From Episyrphus balteatus (lineage: Eukaryota; Arthropoda; Insecta; Diptera; Syrphidae), in the NCBI RefSeq assembly GCF_945859705.1, contig NC_079134.1, forward strand, positions 85,702,973 through 85,766,972: a stretch of DNA of 64,000 bases, in the 5' to 3' direction. This document shows, one piece after another, positions 37,347 through 47,944 of the stretch (position 1 is its first letter; each line of letters starts with the position of its first letter). The position numbers and the translations under genes are program-made. The notes beneath the pieces were generated by a model. The model ran no database searches. It had not been told where the DNA came from and saw only the letters and a list, made by a program, of their open reading frames with translations.

Positions 37347-38540
37347 TTAAGTGAGTTTGTTAACTTCACCGGTTAAGGGATTATACTCAATTATACGATC
37401 ATGAAGTATAAGGCAATACATAGTTGTTGAAGCTGGAACAGGAAGTGCTGTTTTAATTTCAACTTTTACATCCACTGGCCCTGTTTTAATTGATTCATTT
37501 TGACGAGAACAATCAACCACAATTATTGGCGCGATATTCTTAAAGTTTTGTCTTGATAAAAGTGGCTGTGATTGTTTCTGATAATATGACTGTTGAAATT
37601 TACTATACATTTCATAGAGAATGGCATACTGGTCTAGTTTATATTTAACATTCAAATCTTCGCGAGGGTAACATTCAGAGTTTAAATGCACCTTTAAATT
37701 GCTCACTTCACAGTGATCGAATTTACTGGCATCCTTATTTCGTTGATTTTTTCTATCGGTTTGTAAAGCAATTATAACATATCTTGGCTTCTCAAGTTGA
37801 CTTGACGTTTTAACTGTCCATAAATGATCCGTGTTGGTTGGCAGTGTTGGATATTCATACATTTCCCAATTTCTAAAATGAATTTGAATCGGATTTGATT
37901 GTATTTGCTTTAATAATGTTAGCTTATTTGAATCGGATAAGGTAATATGTGGAACTCTCCATTGTAATTTTAAAATTGAAAGTTTTAATTCTTCATCAGA
38001 ATATAAGGCATTCTCATTACTCCTAGTTCGAATTAGAATCAATTCATGTCTTGCATTTACTATAATCTTTTTGTAGTCTTCAGCAAAACCCAAAAGATTT
38101 TTTAATGGTACACAAAAATTAAAAGTACCCGATATAGGTGAGATGGTAGAGTTTCCACTCCATGCAGCATTTTCTAAGCTTTTACTTTCATTCTCATTCA
38201 ATGATATATAATTTTTCATTGATGTTGTGATGCCAACGTTTTTATTGTTCTCAATGTTTACTCCGTTGAGTTCATAATGTATTTCTTCAAAAAGAAAGGC
38301 GATAGCATTATTAGATAATTTTCCCGTAGAAGAAGGTTTTCCATCTGATTTTGTTAGACATCCTTCTATATAAATGTAGCTTTCACAGGGTAAAACGCAC
38401 AAGTCCTGTTGTTGTATGGGGATTCGTATTTCATCACTTGGATTGAATGACTGAAGAAATGGCGAGTAACTATGGTACTCAAACTTAGATATGCTATTAT
38501 CATAGCTAGGTCCATGGGTAATGTTTAACATTTCGTTCAT
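37347..38540 (-). CDS. Major capsid protein (double jelly-roll)
   Basis: Intact frame of 397 codons from an ATG at 38540. It matches the insect Polinton major capsid family: an N-terminal FEYHSYSPFLQSF region, the LSNNAIAFLFEEIHYELNG strand block near residues 75-95, NSECYPREDLN and YEMYSKFQQSYY near 280-310, and the conserved tail with SRQNFKNIAPIIVVDCSRQ and CLILHDRIIEYNPL. Members form the pseudo-hexameric capsomers of double jelly-roll virions. It is the last gene of the minus-strand virion block, after minor capsid, protease and PLA2 protein. Its length agrees with the short (about 400-residue) class, and no inactivating change is seen although its neighbours are broken. Confidence 0.92.
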   Translation of the reverse strand: MNEMLNITHGPSYDNSISKFEYHSYSPFLQSFNPSDEIRIPIQQQDLCVLPCESYIYIEGCLTKSDGKPSSTGKLSNNAIAFLFEEIHYELNGVNIENNKNVGITTSMKNYISLNENESKSLENAAWSGNSTISPISGTFNFCVPLKNLLGFAEDYKKIIVNARHELILIRTRSNENALYSDEELKLSILKLQWRVPHITLSDSNKLTLLKQIQSNPIQIHFRNWEMYEYPTLPTNTDHLWTVKTSSQLEKPRYVIIALQTDRKNQRNKDASKFDHCEVSNLKVHLNSECYPREDLNVKYKLDQYAILYEMYSKFQQSYYQKQSQPLLSRQNFKNIAPIIVVDCSRQNESIKTGPVDVKVEIKTALPVPASTTMYCLILHDRIIEYNPLTGEVNKLT

Positions 38541-38691
38541 ATTGTACTTTATTTAACTTTGAATCCTAATGTATGAAGGAAGGTTTTGTTTTCAGATGAA
38601 AGTTTTGGTCTTGACAGTGTTGCTGTTCTAGTAGAACTAATTGGGTGGATACCTTTGGTATCTATTTAATAATAACTATTATAGATTAGCA

Positions 38692-39378
38692 TTATTGTGA
38701 TTTTGGAGTTAAATGCAATCGCACTGTTATTCTCTCTCCTCTGAAATTTATCAAGTCACCGTCTTGGTCCACGAGTTTAAATGTGAGAGTGCTTATTCGT
38801 TTGACGTTCACAGGTAAATAGATGACATTTTTCGGGACTTCTATGATTTTATACCCTGACCCTGTTTCTGGAGAAAATTCATGTATAGTATGCACAGGAC
38901 TATTATTAAAATAGGAACCAGTAATGATATTACACTCAATTCGTATTACATTCACCTTATTTATATCAACAAGTAAATCTGAAAAATGTACCACACCAGA
39001 GTGAAGAACACATTTACTGAAACCTAGTAATTGTCCAATGCTTCTATCTTTATTGAAATATATTGCTTCGTTGCTTTCGATTTAGCATACCATTGTATTA
39101 TTATTTGCTTCCATTCTAACTACAGCTGTAGAGTTTTGCAGCAATAATCCTTCGGAAATAAATGTTGCAATTTCATCAATTTCATAAGACCCAGTTGGTA
39201 TTTCAATTTCATATTCCCCTACATGGAACAGATTATTTCGCTCATCTACATTTGGTATAGAGTTGTACGTTTGAAAATCAATCAATCCGCAAACGTAATC
39301 CTGTTCCAGGTTCAAAGGTGGAAAATATTCAGCTGAAAGTTGGGAAGATCTCCCGCTTAGCGTAAGTGTCAACGCCAT
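38692..39378 (-). pseudogene. Minor capsid protein (single jelly-roll, penton), one nonsense codon
   Basis: From the ATG at 39378 (MALTLTLSGRSSQLSAEYF) to the stop at 38692 there is one frame of 228 residues, broken only by a TAA at 39082-39084 after residue 98. The order of blocks is that of Polinton minor capsid proteins: LSGRSSQLSAEYFPP, GLIDFQTYNSIPNV, IEIPTGSYEIDEIATFI, then after the stop GQLLGFSKC, NVIRIECNIITGSYFN and FKLVDQDGDLINFRGERITV. The protein would form the vertices of the particle. The open frame continues upstream to 39414 without an ATG, so 39378 is the better start. Confidence 0.9.
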
Positions 39379-39439
39379 GGTGAAAATAAATACAATGAAA
39401 CCATTTTTAAACAAATCGGTTTATTTATTTAAAAAAAAA

Positions 39440-39799
39440 TTAACAATCATATAAAAATCTTAAACACAATTGACCACAGTTAAAAGAGTCATAATCTTGA
39501 TATTTTATATAATTATAATACATTTTTTCACCCAAATAATTAATAATTTCGATAGGAGGCTGCAAATTCCCAAAGCTATCAAAATATTCAATTTTAGTTC
39601 CTTTTTTTTTATACGCTACCCAGTGTGTTCCAGGACCAATTGAAGAATCAAGATTTACTATTCCAGACTCATTTCTCATCGGTTTAGTTTTAGGTAAATT
39701 ATCTCGCATGAAAACTCCTCGAAAATCCGGAATAAACTTATCTGCAAAATTTCTCAAATCTATTTCATTTAATGCACGATTGGGTAGCGAACTTAGGAG
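39440..39799 (-). pseudogene. Adenovirus-type cysteine protease (maturation protease), start lost
   Basis: The family cuts capsid precursors during maturation. Visible motifs: LPNRALNEIDLRNFA, FRGVFMRDNLP, GTHWVAY with the catalytic His, EYFDSFG, and DSFNCGQLCLRFL with the catalytic Cys. Together they give a compact C5/Ulp1-like protease of about 115 residues. The frame is open up to 39838 but contains no ATG before the conserved N-terminus; the likely start, near 39797 and overlapping the stop of the PLA2 gene (39793-39795), is no longer an ATG. The catalytic residues are all present, so the damage is limited to the start codon. AATAAA (minus strand) lies just after the stop near 39420-39430. 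Confidence 0.88.
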
Positions 39800-40661
39800 T
39801 TTTTTGTCTGTGGATTTAAATAAAGTCCAAGGCCCTTTCTATATGGTTTAAGGTGTAAGCCTTGTCCGACTGCAATGGATTCAATTTTTTCGTTATGACG
39901 TTTTTTTCCTCTAGATCTTTTTTAGCAATGCTGATGTCGCTTACAGCCTTGGCTACTCCTGCAGCTCCCCCCGTTAAAGCTCCAAGAGCTGAAAGTCCAG
40001 CAAACAGAGGAACAAGAAAAGGAATTAATCCACCACTTTTTGGTATTGCAATAACTCAAGGCGTTTTAATGCTATTTATGTTTTTACGAACTGTTTTCTT
40101 GGCAGATGACATTGCTACTTTAATTGCCTTTTCTAAATTTAAAGGTTTTTTACGTTTGAGATGAGTTCCAATTGTGCGTATAACATTTCTAAGAGATGGT
40201 TGTTTCGCTTTATTATCTATTTTGGACTTCTTAACATCGTTTTTATTTTCCGCTCTTTTCTTAAGCTTTTTATCTTTATTCTTAGAGCAACCCATCCCGA
40301 ATTTTGTTTTTGCTTTCATAAGATTGGTAACCAAAAGTGCGTTTGCCCGCTCTGCTATATTTGCATTCTTAGATTTTACTCGTTGCCAAGCTTTATCTGT
40401 TAAAATCCTATCGGCAGTTTGTCGATCAGTTGTATTTGCAAATTTAGAATACGATATATCGTGTTCTTTGCACGCTTGATCAAGCAAATTAATCCCCTGA
40501 TCTCCCCGAGCTAAGCGATTTTGAAGTTTTGTTCCAGGTCCACAATATTGATAACCAGGAAGATGTAGTTCAAAAGGTAGTTTGTTTATTAGAGTATTTA
40601 ATAAACCTTTTCCTCCCACTATTTTTCGTTGACTGACAGAGTTTTTGGAATAATCAAACAT
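39793..40661 (-). pseudogene. Phospholipase A2-domain protein with C-terminal virion-like segment, broken
   Basis: From the ATG at 40661: residues 32-75 hold a parvovirus VP1-like PLA2 core (LPGYQYCGPGT calcium loop, LLDQACKEHDISYS with the His-Asp pair). Such domains open membranes during particle entry in other viruses. A long Lys-rich region follows, then a hydrophobic Gly/Ala segment (39965-40040: IPFLVPLFAGLSALGAL), then a short tail with GLHLKPYRKGLGLYL ending at 39793. Two lesions: a TGA at 40056-40058, in frame with what follows (a typical CpG change), and a one-base shift in an A-run near 39888-39893. The tail overlaps the protease frame. Its place between ATPase and protease agrees with other Polintons. 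Confidence 0.85.
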
Positions 40662-40759
40662 TTTATATGATTATCTTTGCTATAGAATGGTTAGATGCGA
40701 TATGAGGTTTTGTATATAATAACTTCACATTTATAGAAATCTATTCAGTTTTTATCACT
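40662..40759. promoter_or_regulatory. Divergent promoter between PLA2 gene and ATPase gene
   Basis: The two genes point away from each other across 98 bp. On the plus strand TATATAAT (40713-40720) is followed by TTCAGTT with its A at 40747, 34 bp after the TATA start and 13 bp before the ATPase ATG. On the minus strand TATAAAT (40730-40736) is a possible TATA box for the virion block; its initiator is less clear. Confidence 0.55.
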
Positions 40760-41446
40760 ATGCGATTCGTTAAGCAACTATACCATTTACCGGTAAAAAA
40801 TATGGAACTGTCTAACAAGACAGAAAGAAAAAAAAAACATGGTAAATTATTCCCTGATAGTTTAAGAGGGTTAATTACTGGTCCATCAAACTGTGGAAAA
40901 ACAAATGTCATGATGAGCTTGTTACAACACCCAAACGGATTGAAATTTGAAAATATCTATATATATTCTAAATCTCTACATCAACCGAAGTATGAGTTTT
41001 TACGAAAAGCTATAACACCAATAAAAAATATGGGCTTTTTTACATTTTCCAATAACAGTGATGTTATTCGACCAGAGGAAGCTAAACCAAATTCAATATT
41101 CATCTTTGACGATATTGCCTGTGAAAAACAAGACACAATTAGATTGTTCTTTAGTATGGGACGACATCATCACATCGATAGTTTTTATTTGTGCCAAACA
41201 TATACAAGAATACCAAAACTCCTTGTTCGAGACAATGCCAATTTTCTCATCGTCTTCAAACAAGATGATATGAATTTGAAACACATTTATAACGATCATG
41301 TTAATTCGGATATGTCATTTAAAGAGTTTCAAAAAGTATGTGGAGAATGTTGGAACACAAATTACGGATTTGTGGTAATTGATAAGGACAGTCCCCTGAA
41401 TGAAGGTCGTTATAGAAAAGGCTTTGACTCCTTCCTTAAGATATAA
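40760..41446 (+). CDS. Genome-packaging ATPase (FtsK/HerA type)
   Basis: Intact frame of 228 codons, ATG at 40760. Walker A GPSNCGKT is at residues 41-48 and Walker B SIFIFDD at 112-118, followed by the FFSMGRHHHIDSFYLCQTYTRIP sensor-like stretch that is typical of Polinton and adeno-like packaging ATPases. The enzyme would pump DNA into preformed capsids. It is transcribed away from the capsid genes from the shared 98-bp region. No inactivating change is seen. Confidence 0.93.
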   Translation: MRFVKQLYHLPVKNMELSNKTERKKKHGKLFPDSLRGLITGPSNCGKTNVMMSLLQHPNGLKFENIYIYSKSLHQPKYEFLRKAITPIKNMGFFTFSNNSDVIRPEEAKPNSIFIFDDIACEKQDTIRLFFSMGRHHHIDSFYLCQTYTRIPKLLVRDNANFLIVFKQDDMNLKHIYNDHVNSDMSFKEFQKVCGECWNTNYGFVVIDKDSPLNEGRYRKGFDSFLKI

Positions 41447-41691
41447 AATAGAAATAATTTCTGAAGTTTGCATCACATGTATAGTTATGTTCTATGAGAG
41501 CAGTACAGAGCAGTTCAACGAGCAGTTTATAGCGGTAAGGAACGATTCAATACGGTTTGAGAACCAGTATTCTTCAGTTAAGACCAGTAACCGCAGTATA
41601 AAATTCAGTTTAAGAACCATAGAACGATTTTTTCAACAACTTCGGAACTTATTTTTTGACTGTTACTGTAAGAAAAAATAAATCTTATAAT
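41447..41691. other. Leader between ATPase and DUF8207 genes
   Basis: No gene. It contains repeated GAGCAGT motifs (41499-41525) and a TATAAAATTCAGTTT run near 41597-41611, in which a TATA-like string directly abuts the TCAGT initiator motif. Confidence 0.45.
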
Positions 41692-42098
41692 ATGATGAAC
41701 ATAGATGTTAAACTAACAAAAGACCTTATTAAAACAACCGAGGCTCTACGAAAGAAATACAAAGCTCTTAAGGCCGGTAGGGAAGCCTACGAAACCATAA
41801 TGGAGGAAACTCTAAAACCCATTACCAAACCCTTAACTGAGTTAGTGAAAAAATCAAACACTAAACAAGAAAAACAAAATGACTATATTGAAAGTCCAAT
41901 AGAGAAAGCAAAACGCAAATTTAAACAACAACAAGAACATGAATTAAAATTTATCACACCTAGCACTAATATCAACGGTTCACCTGACAACGGCGTATAC
42001 AAGGGGGGGGTCACGGGGTCATGCCCCCCCCCCCCCCAAGAACTCAGAACTTAAAAAAGAATTTTTTATGTGATACTGAAATCTCTTGAGTAAGATTA

Positions 42099-42733
42099 CA
42101 CCGGCACACAAAATAAAAAAAGTGTCATGTACCAGGAACCAGACCTATGTTTCTATATGTTTTTGAGCACGCTGAATCCGAATTTCAAGTCCGTTTGGCC
42201 CGGTCACCCTCCAGTTTTGAGCTGTGACTGCATTTTGTTTGGATTTTTATGACTTTTTTGGAGTTTTTTGCATTTTTCTCAAAACTGAAGGGTGTTCGGG
42301 CAAAACGGACTTGAAATTCGAATTCAGCGGGTCCAAAAACATATAGAAAGATATGTCTGGTTCCTGGTACATGGAACTTTTTTTTTGTGTGCCGGGGATG
42401 TAAGCGACATTTCGCGACAGTGAAAGGCACACCAAAAAAAAAGTTGTATGTACCAGGAACAAGACCCATCTTTCTTTATGTTTTTGGACCTGCTGAATCC
42501 GAATTTCAAGTCCGTTTTGCCCGGTCAACCTCCAGTTTTGAGAAAAATGTAAAAAAGACCCCAAAAAAGGCAAAAAACTTCCTTTTTTTGAGTTTTTTGC
42601 ATTTTACTCAAAACTGGAGGGTGACAGGGTCAAACGGACTTGAAATTCGGATTCAGCGTGCCCCAAAAAAATATATAGAAAGATAGGTGTGGTTCCTGGT
42701 ACATGACACTTTTTTTATTTTGTGTGCCGGTGT
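42099..42733. mobile_element. Inverted-repeat MITE with CACCGGCACACAAAATAAAA ends
   Basis: Terminal inverted repeats of about 40 bp run from ACACCGGCACACAAAAT inward to CATGTACCAGGAACC. Two inner, inverted modules repeat the ends' theme (GTACCAGGAAC near 42451 and 42361) and a block containing TTGAAATTCGNATTCAGC four times. TTA stands on both sides. Frames through it mirror one another and are not genes. Confidence 0.8.
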
Positions 42734-42759
42734 TATTTTCAAAATGTTGAAATTTTATA

Positions 42760-45700
42760 GTCTATTTAATAGACCCGAGCTCCAGAGCAAAAATAGAACA
42801 AATTCGTTCAAGACTTTTTATTGGCGATTATGATTCCTTGGCATACAAGAATACTCCAGCCAAAAGTGCTACTAAATCCGTTGGTGCAATTCTGAGAAAA
42901 CGGCAACACTGGTCGGTTTTCAGTTTTTTTGATTTAACTCGAAAACCAAGCCTGACTTTGAAATGGTTCAAAGACACTTTTCATAGCAAATTAAATTTTC
43001 CGTCAAGTTAAGATGGTTAATAAATTTTAAAAATTATTTTTGACTAAAATTCTAACCTAAAATCAAAGAAAAAAAAGTTAAAAAATTGACAATTTTATTT
43101 TTTCTTACTAAATCAAGGGGCATTTTGTGTATGTAGCCGGGACGTCCAAACTTTGTACTAATGAAATAAAGTAGAGGTAAAATCCTTTGATAATATGCAA
43201 TTTTAATTTTTTTTGTCAAGAAACAACTTAAATGTACCTATTCAAAAATTAGCACTTTTTCTAAATTTCTGACTTTTTTAGTTAAAAGCAAGTTTTTAAA
43301 ACTCGATAAAATCGTATTAATTGGTAACTTTTTGACTTTTAAAGTAAACATACTTCGAAGGATTGATTTAATATAAACTAAATATGGCAAACAAAAAAAT
43401 TTATTTGCATCCTTATGGCCTTTTGTGCAATTTTGTGTATGTGCATTTTTATAAATACGGGTTGAATGGATGGACGGAGAGCCATTAGCTTTGATCTATT
43501 GCATAGAAGAACATTTAATACCAACTCTTTTACTGTTTTCAATGGCCTGAAAAACAATTCTTGAAAAATCTGCGACCAACGAAAAGTTTCTCTTGAAAAA
43601 CGAAAACAATACTCTAATGAGTTTGAAACAAAATAGCTCAGGCAAATTAGTAAACCCAATTGCACTTTTCGCGGGATAAATTTTTTTCATGGAACGTGTT
43701 TAGGTGAATGTCCTAATAGTAAAAGTGAATTTTTTGGGATGATAAGATATCGGAAACAGCCGCCATCTTGGAAAAGAGGTCGGTGCCGTTTTTATTTTAT
43801 AACTCCATTTTTACTCATTTAAACCAAAAATGTCCAAGGATAGACTTATTATAAATTAAATTATCTAAAAAATGATATACAAATGAATTCCGTGAACTAG
43901 TTAAATTCAATTTTATAGTCGGTCAAAGTCCAGGTTCTTCTCGCAAGGTTAAGACAATATGACATTTTTTCAAATATCCGAAGAACTTTTTATTTGTTTG
44001 GGATTTTCTTAAAGAATGAATTATAGCACTTTTAAATATCTATAAAATGAGCCCTTTCTCGTAACTGTAACCAACATAATGTATGAGCCACCTAACGTCG
44101 AAGTTCACATTCTACTAGTCAAAAGTGAGAAAATAACAAGTTTTCTTCTATTAGATCGAGCAAATTTTTTAAATGGAGGCATAACCAAAATATAAGTAAA
44201 CAGTTTTTTAACTATATTCGTCTAAATATTGAATTCAAAGTTTGAAATCTTTAATGTTAACCTTTATATGGTTTTCGAGGTTTTAAATGAAGTGAATTTT
44301 CCAATTAATGTGAATAAGCTAAAGTGACATTATTTATAATTCTAAATATAAGAACTGATGCCCTGTCATTTTTCCTAAACATGAACACCTCAATCTCAGC
44401 ATTACGATAAGTATAACTCAAGATATGAGGCGTGTAAGCCGTTATGTTTTCGAGACTATTGTGTTTAATTTTTGATTGTTTATTTGAACTATTGAAATGT
44501 TCAGTTAAAAAATCGTATATCATGACTTCGACGTTTGGTTGCTTCTGCAATGTGATGGTTACAAAAACAATAAAGGGTTCATTTCATCGATAATTAAAAG
44601 TGCTATAATTCATTCTTTAAGAAAATCCCAAACAAATAAAAAGTTCTTCAGATATTTGGAAAAATGTCATATTGTCTTAACCTTGCGAGAAGAACCTGGA
44701 CTTTGACCGACTATAAAATTGAATTTAACCAGTTCACGGAATTCATTTGTATATCATTTGGTTAGATAATTTAATTTATAATAAGTCTATCCTTGGACAT
44801 TTTTGGTTTAAATGAGTAAAAATGGAGTTATAAAATAAAAACGGCACCGACCTCTTTTCCAAGATGGCGGCTGTTCCCGATATCTTATCATCCCAAAAAA
44901 TTCACTTTTACTATAAGGACATTCACCTAAACACGTTCCATGAAAAAAATTTATCCCGCGAAAAGTGCAATTGGATTTACTAATTTGCCTGAGCTATTTT
45001 GTTTCAAACTCATTAGAGTATTGTTTTCGTTTTTCAAGAGAAACTTTTCGTTGGTCGCAGATTTTTCAAGAATTGTTTTTCAGGCCATTGAAAACAGTAA
45101 AAGAGTTGGTATTAAATGTTCTTCTATGCAATAGACCAAAGCTAATGGCTCTCCGTCCATCCATTCAACCCGTATTTATAAAAATGCACATACACAAAAT
45201 TGCACAAAAGGCCATAAGGATGCAAATAAATTTTTTTGTTTGCCATATTTAGTTTATATTAAATCAATCCTTCGAAGTATGTTTACTTTAAAAGTCAAAA
45301 AGTTACCAATTAATACGATTTTATCGAGTTTTAAAAACTTGCTTTTAACTAAAAAAGTCAGAAATTTAGAAAAAGTGCTAATTTTTGAATAGGTACATTT
45401 AAGTTGTTTCTTGACAAAAAAAAATTAAAATTGCATATTATCAAAGGATTTTACCTCTACTTTATTTCATTAGTACAAAGTTTGGACGTCCCGGCTACAT
45501 ACACAAAATGCCCCTTGATTTAGTAAGAAAAAATAAAATTGTCAATTTTTTAACTTTTTTTTCTTTGATTTTAGGTTAGAATTTTAGTCAAAAATAATTT
45601 TTAAAATTTATTAACCATCTTAACTTGACAGAAAATTTAATTTGCTATGAAAAGTGTCTTTGAACCATTTCAAAGTCAGGCTTGGTTTTCGAGTTAAATC

Positions 45701-45861
45701 AAAAAAACTGAAAACCGACCAGTGTTGCCGTTTTCTCAGAAATGCACCAACGGATTTAGTAGCACTTTTGGCTGGAGTATTCTTGTATGGCAAGGAATCA
45801 TAATCAGCAATAAAAACTCTTGAACGAATTTGTTCCATCCAAAAGGGTCTATTCAATAGAC
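42760..45861. mobile_element. PAL2 foldback element, copy C (complete)
   Basis: Nearly identical to 17260-20374 over arms and loop. Ends GTCTATTTAATAGAC and GTCTATTCAATAGAC. The same 81-codon loop frame is found at 44305-44550 (minus). The near-identity of copies B and C, inside two separate host elements, shows recent spread or conversion. Confidence 0.9.
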
Positions 45862-46113
45862 TATTAGAACATGAACGAAAATTAAAAGTAAAAAAAGTTT
45901 TTGGTATTCAAACAAACTATTTTACCATATTTTGGGGATGTGGTCATATTTTTAGCGAACGCTATGCTGGATTAGGATTATTTTGATTCGTTCGATAATA
46001 TTAGTTGAGCTGTGCTGTAGAGTTTTGTATGGAAAAAAAATCCGGATACGTACCTATTATATTCAAAGCTTTTTAAAAGAAATTGAATCTGGTAGGTACA
46101 CAAAAATAATATC
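45862..46113. other. Short unique stretch of the composite insertion
   Basis: AT-rich sequence between PAL2 and the YqaJ repeat; no gene or repeat recognised. Confidence 0.45.
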
Positions 46114-47605
46114 TTAAGGCTGAGTGGACCACGTAAAAATCGGGTTATCGTTTACAAATCGGTGAATAACTTTTACATTTTTAAAGATAATTGAATGAAA
46201 AAAATTTTATTATTTAGATAATAAACAAGGCTAAATATCTTCATCCCCACAATTTCCAAATTTGTGCACTTATAATTAAGAGAGAACAAAACATGATAAA
46301 ATTTTCGTTCTTTTAGAACGACCTGAAAGACATTGGTTTGTTTCTTAGTTAGACTAAAATTTTTATTTTTTTTATTTCTATTTTGGATTGAGGTTGAATC
46401 AAACTACGGAGTAAAACTATTTTGAAAAACTAAAAATGTCTTTTTCATAGAAAAAAATTAATCGAAACTGAAGCTATTTTTCCTTATGTTACAATGTTTG
46501 AACATGTATAACTTCTGCAATTATTGATAAAATTCATCGAAATAAAAAGAAATAACTACCTCAACTCAAATACTAATACATTGATTAGTTTAAGAAATGT
46601 ATATTAAGTTTTAAGGTCTTAAACAACAAAAAAAAACTAAAAAGTCATTTTTTCTTAACTTTTTTAAAAAAAGGTGGTTTAATTTCTTTGTTTTTCAAAG
46701 TATGATTTTGATTTTTATTTTATTTAAAAGCTTAGTTTATGGACTATGGAGTAAAACTATATTTTGTTGGAAAATATTATTTTGTAACCCTCCAATCGCT
46801 TTTTAAGTAATCCCAAAAACAATAAACTGTACTATGAAACCAGAATTTTTAGATTTTTTGTTATATTTTTTTTATTTTTTTTCATTATTTTTTCTATCAA
46901 TATCAAGTTAGAAAATAAGAATTGCTATAATAGTTTTCTTACAATTAATTTTCTACTACTTTCCATTTTTTTTCCTCAGAAATTCATGGAATGCGTATGT
47001 ATTGGAATTTGTAGTTCAAACAAATTCCGCTGGCGCTAGTTTATCTTCTATTTTGTTTCTACATGATCTCTCGCACTCGCTCTGTCGAGTGGTTGTTTGG
47101 TGGTATAAAGAATAAGATGAACTTAGGTATCTGCATTCTACATATTGTTTGTACATAGGTTTTTCCATAAAAAAGGATTGGCGCCAGGCTAAGTGCAAGC
47201 AAAGTGTTGTTGTATTTTTTTCGCGAAAATGAGAGGATACAGGAAATGGATCTCTCGCACGTTTGCAATGTATGGTATCTGGTGTTGCGTGGTAGGTATA
47301 TGGAATAGGATAAACGAGTTTTTTTTTGTATTCTTGTTTTTTTTTTTAAACTGGTTTATTTATCTCTTTCATAAATTTATGATGTTGCATGTTAGGTATT
47401 CTTCTGAGCAACTGTATGGATATATTTTTTTCTATGAAAACAAAATTTGGAAAGACAGGCAGTCTGTAATGTTATTCGCATTATAATACAAAAATCTAAA
47501 TTTTCGAATTTGACTTTATAGATGAAATTGTCTTTTTCTGTGAAATCGCACACAACTATTCTGCTTCTCAATTACCTCATTTGTATAATTTTTCAAAACA
47601 AACTT

Positions 47606-47840
47606 ATGAGAAATATGACCAGTCAAAAACTTCGCTTAGTAGGCGAAGATGGCATCTGTGAAGTCAAATGCCCATCATCAGTCAAAAACTTGACTATAAG
47701 CGATGCACTTGAAGAGAAAAAAACTAAAATATCTTCAGAAAAGCGGAGATACTTTTGTACTAAAAAAAAACGACGATTATTTTTATCAAGTGCAAGGACA
47801 ACTGCACATTACAAAACTTTTCAAAACTATGTGTATTTTT
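47606..47840 (+). pseudogene. YqaJ-like nuclease fragment, truncated
   Basis: Similar to the nuclease remnant at 62885-63276 through the GEDGICEVKCPSSV block. The part that in copy 2 holds the conserved QVQGQL block is out of frame here, and everything after the CACATTACAAAAC point is missing: about 215 bp present in copy 2 are deleted. Not functional. Confidence 0.7.
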
Positions 47841-47944
47841 CTAAATCTGTAACACTATTTTCTTTTTTCGTTACATACCTTCAAATTAATTTTCAATATT
47901 CAGTAATATTATATCTAAAGCAGTCTAACATTTAAATTGTTTTT

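Noticed and set aside
39862..40479. Plus-strand frames of 80-101 codons
   Set aside because: They are the reverse of the PLA2-domain gene, whose minus-strand reading matches a known family.
41400..41681. 93-codon frame after the ATPase
   Set aside because: It overlaps the ATPase end in another frame and has no motif.
47193..47486. 97-codon frame, repeated at 62475-62765
   Set aside because: Present in both copies of the YqaJ repeat but with T-run-driven Phe strings and indels between the copies; no domain.
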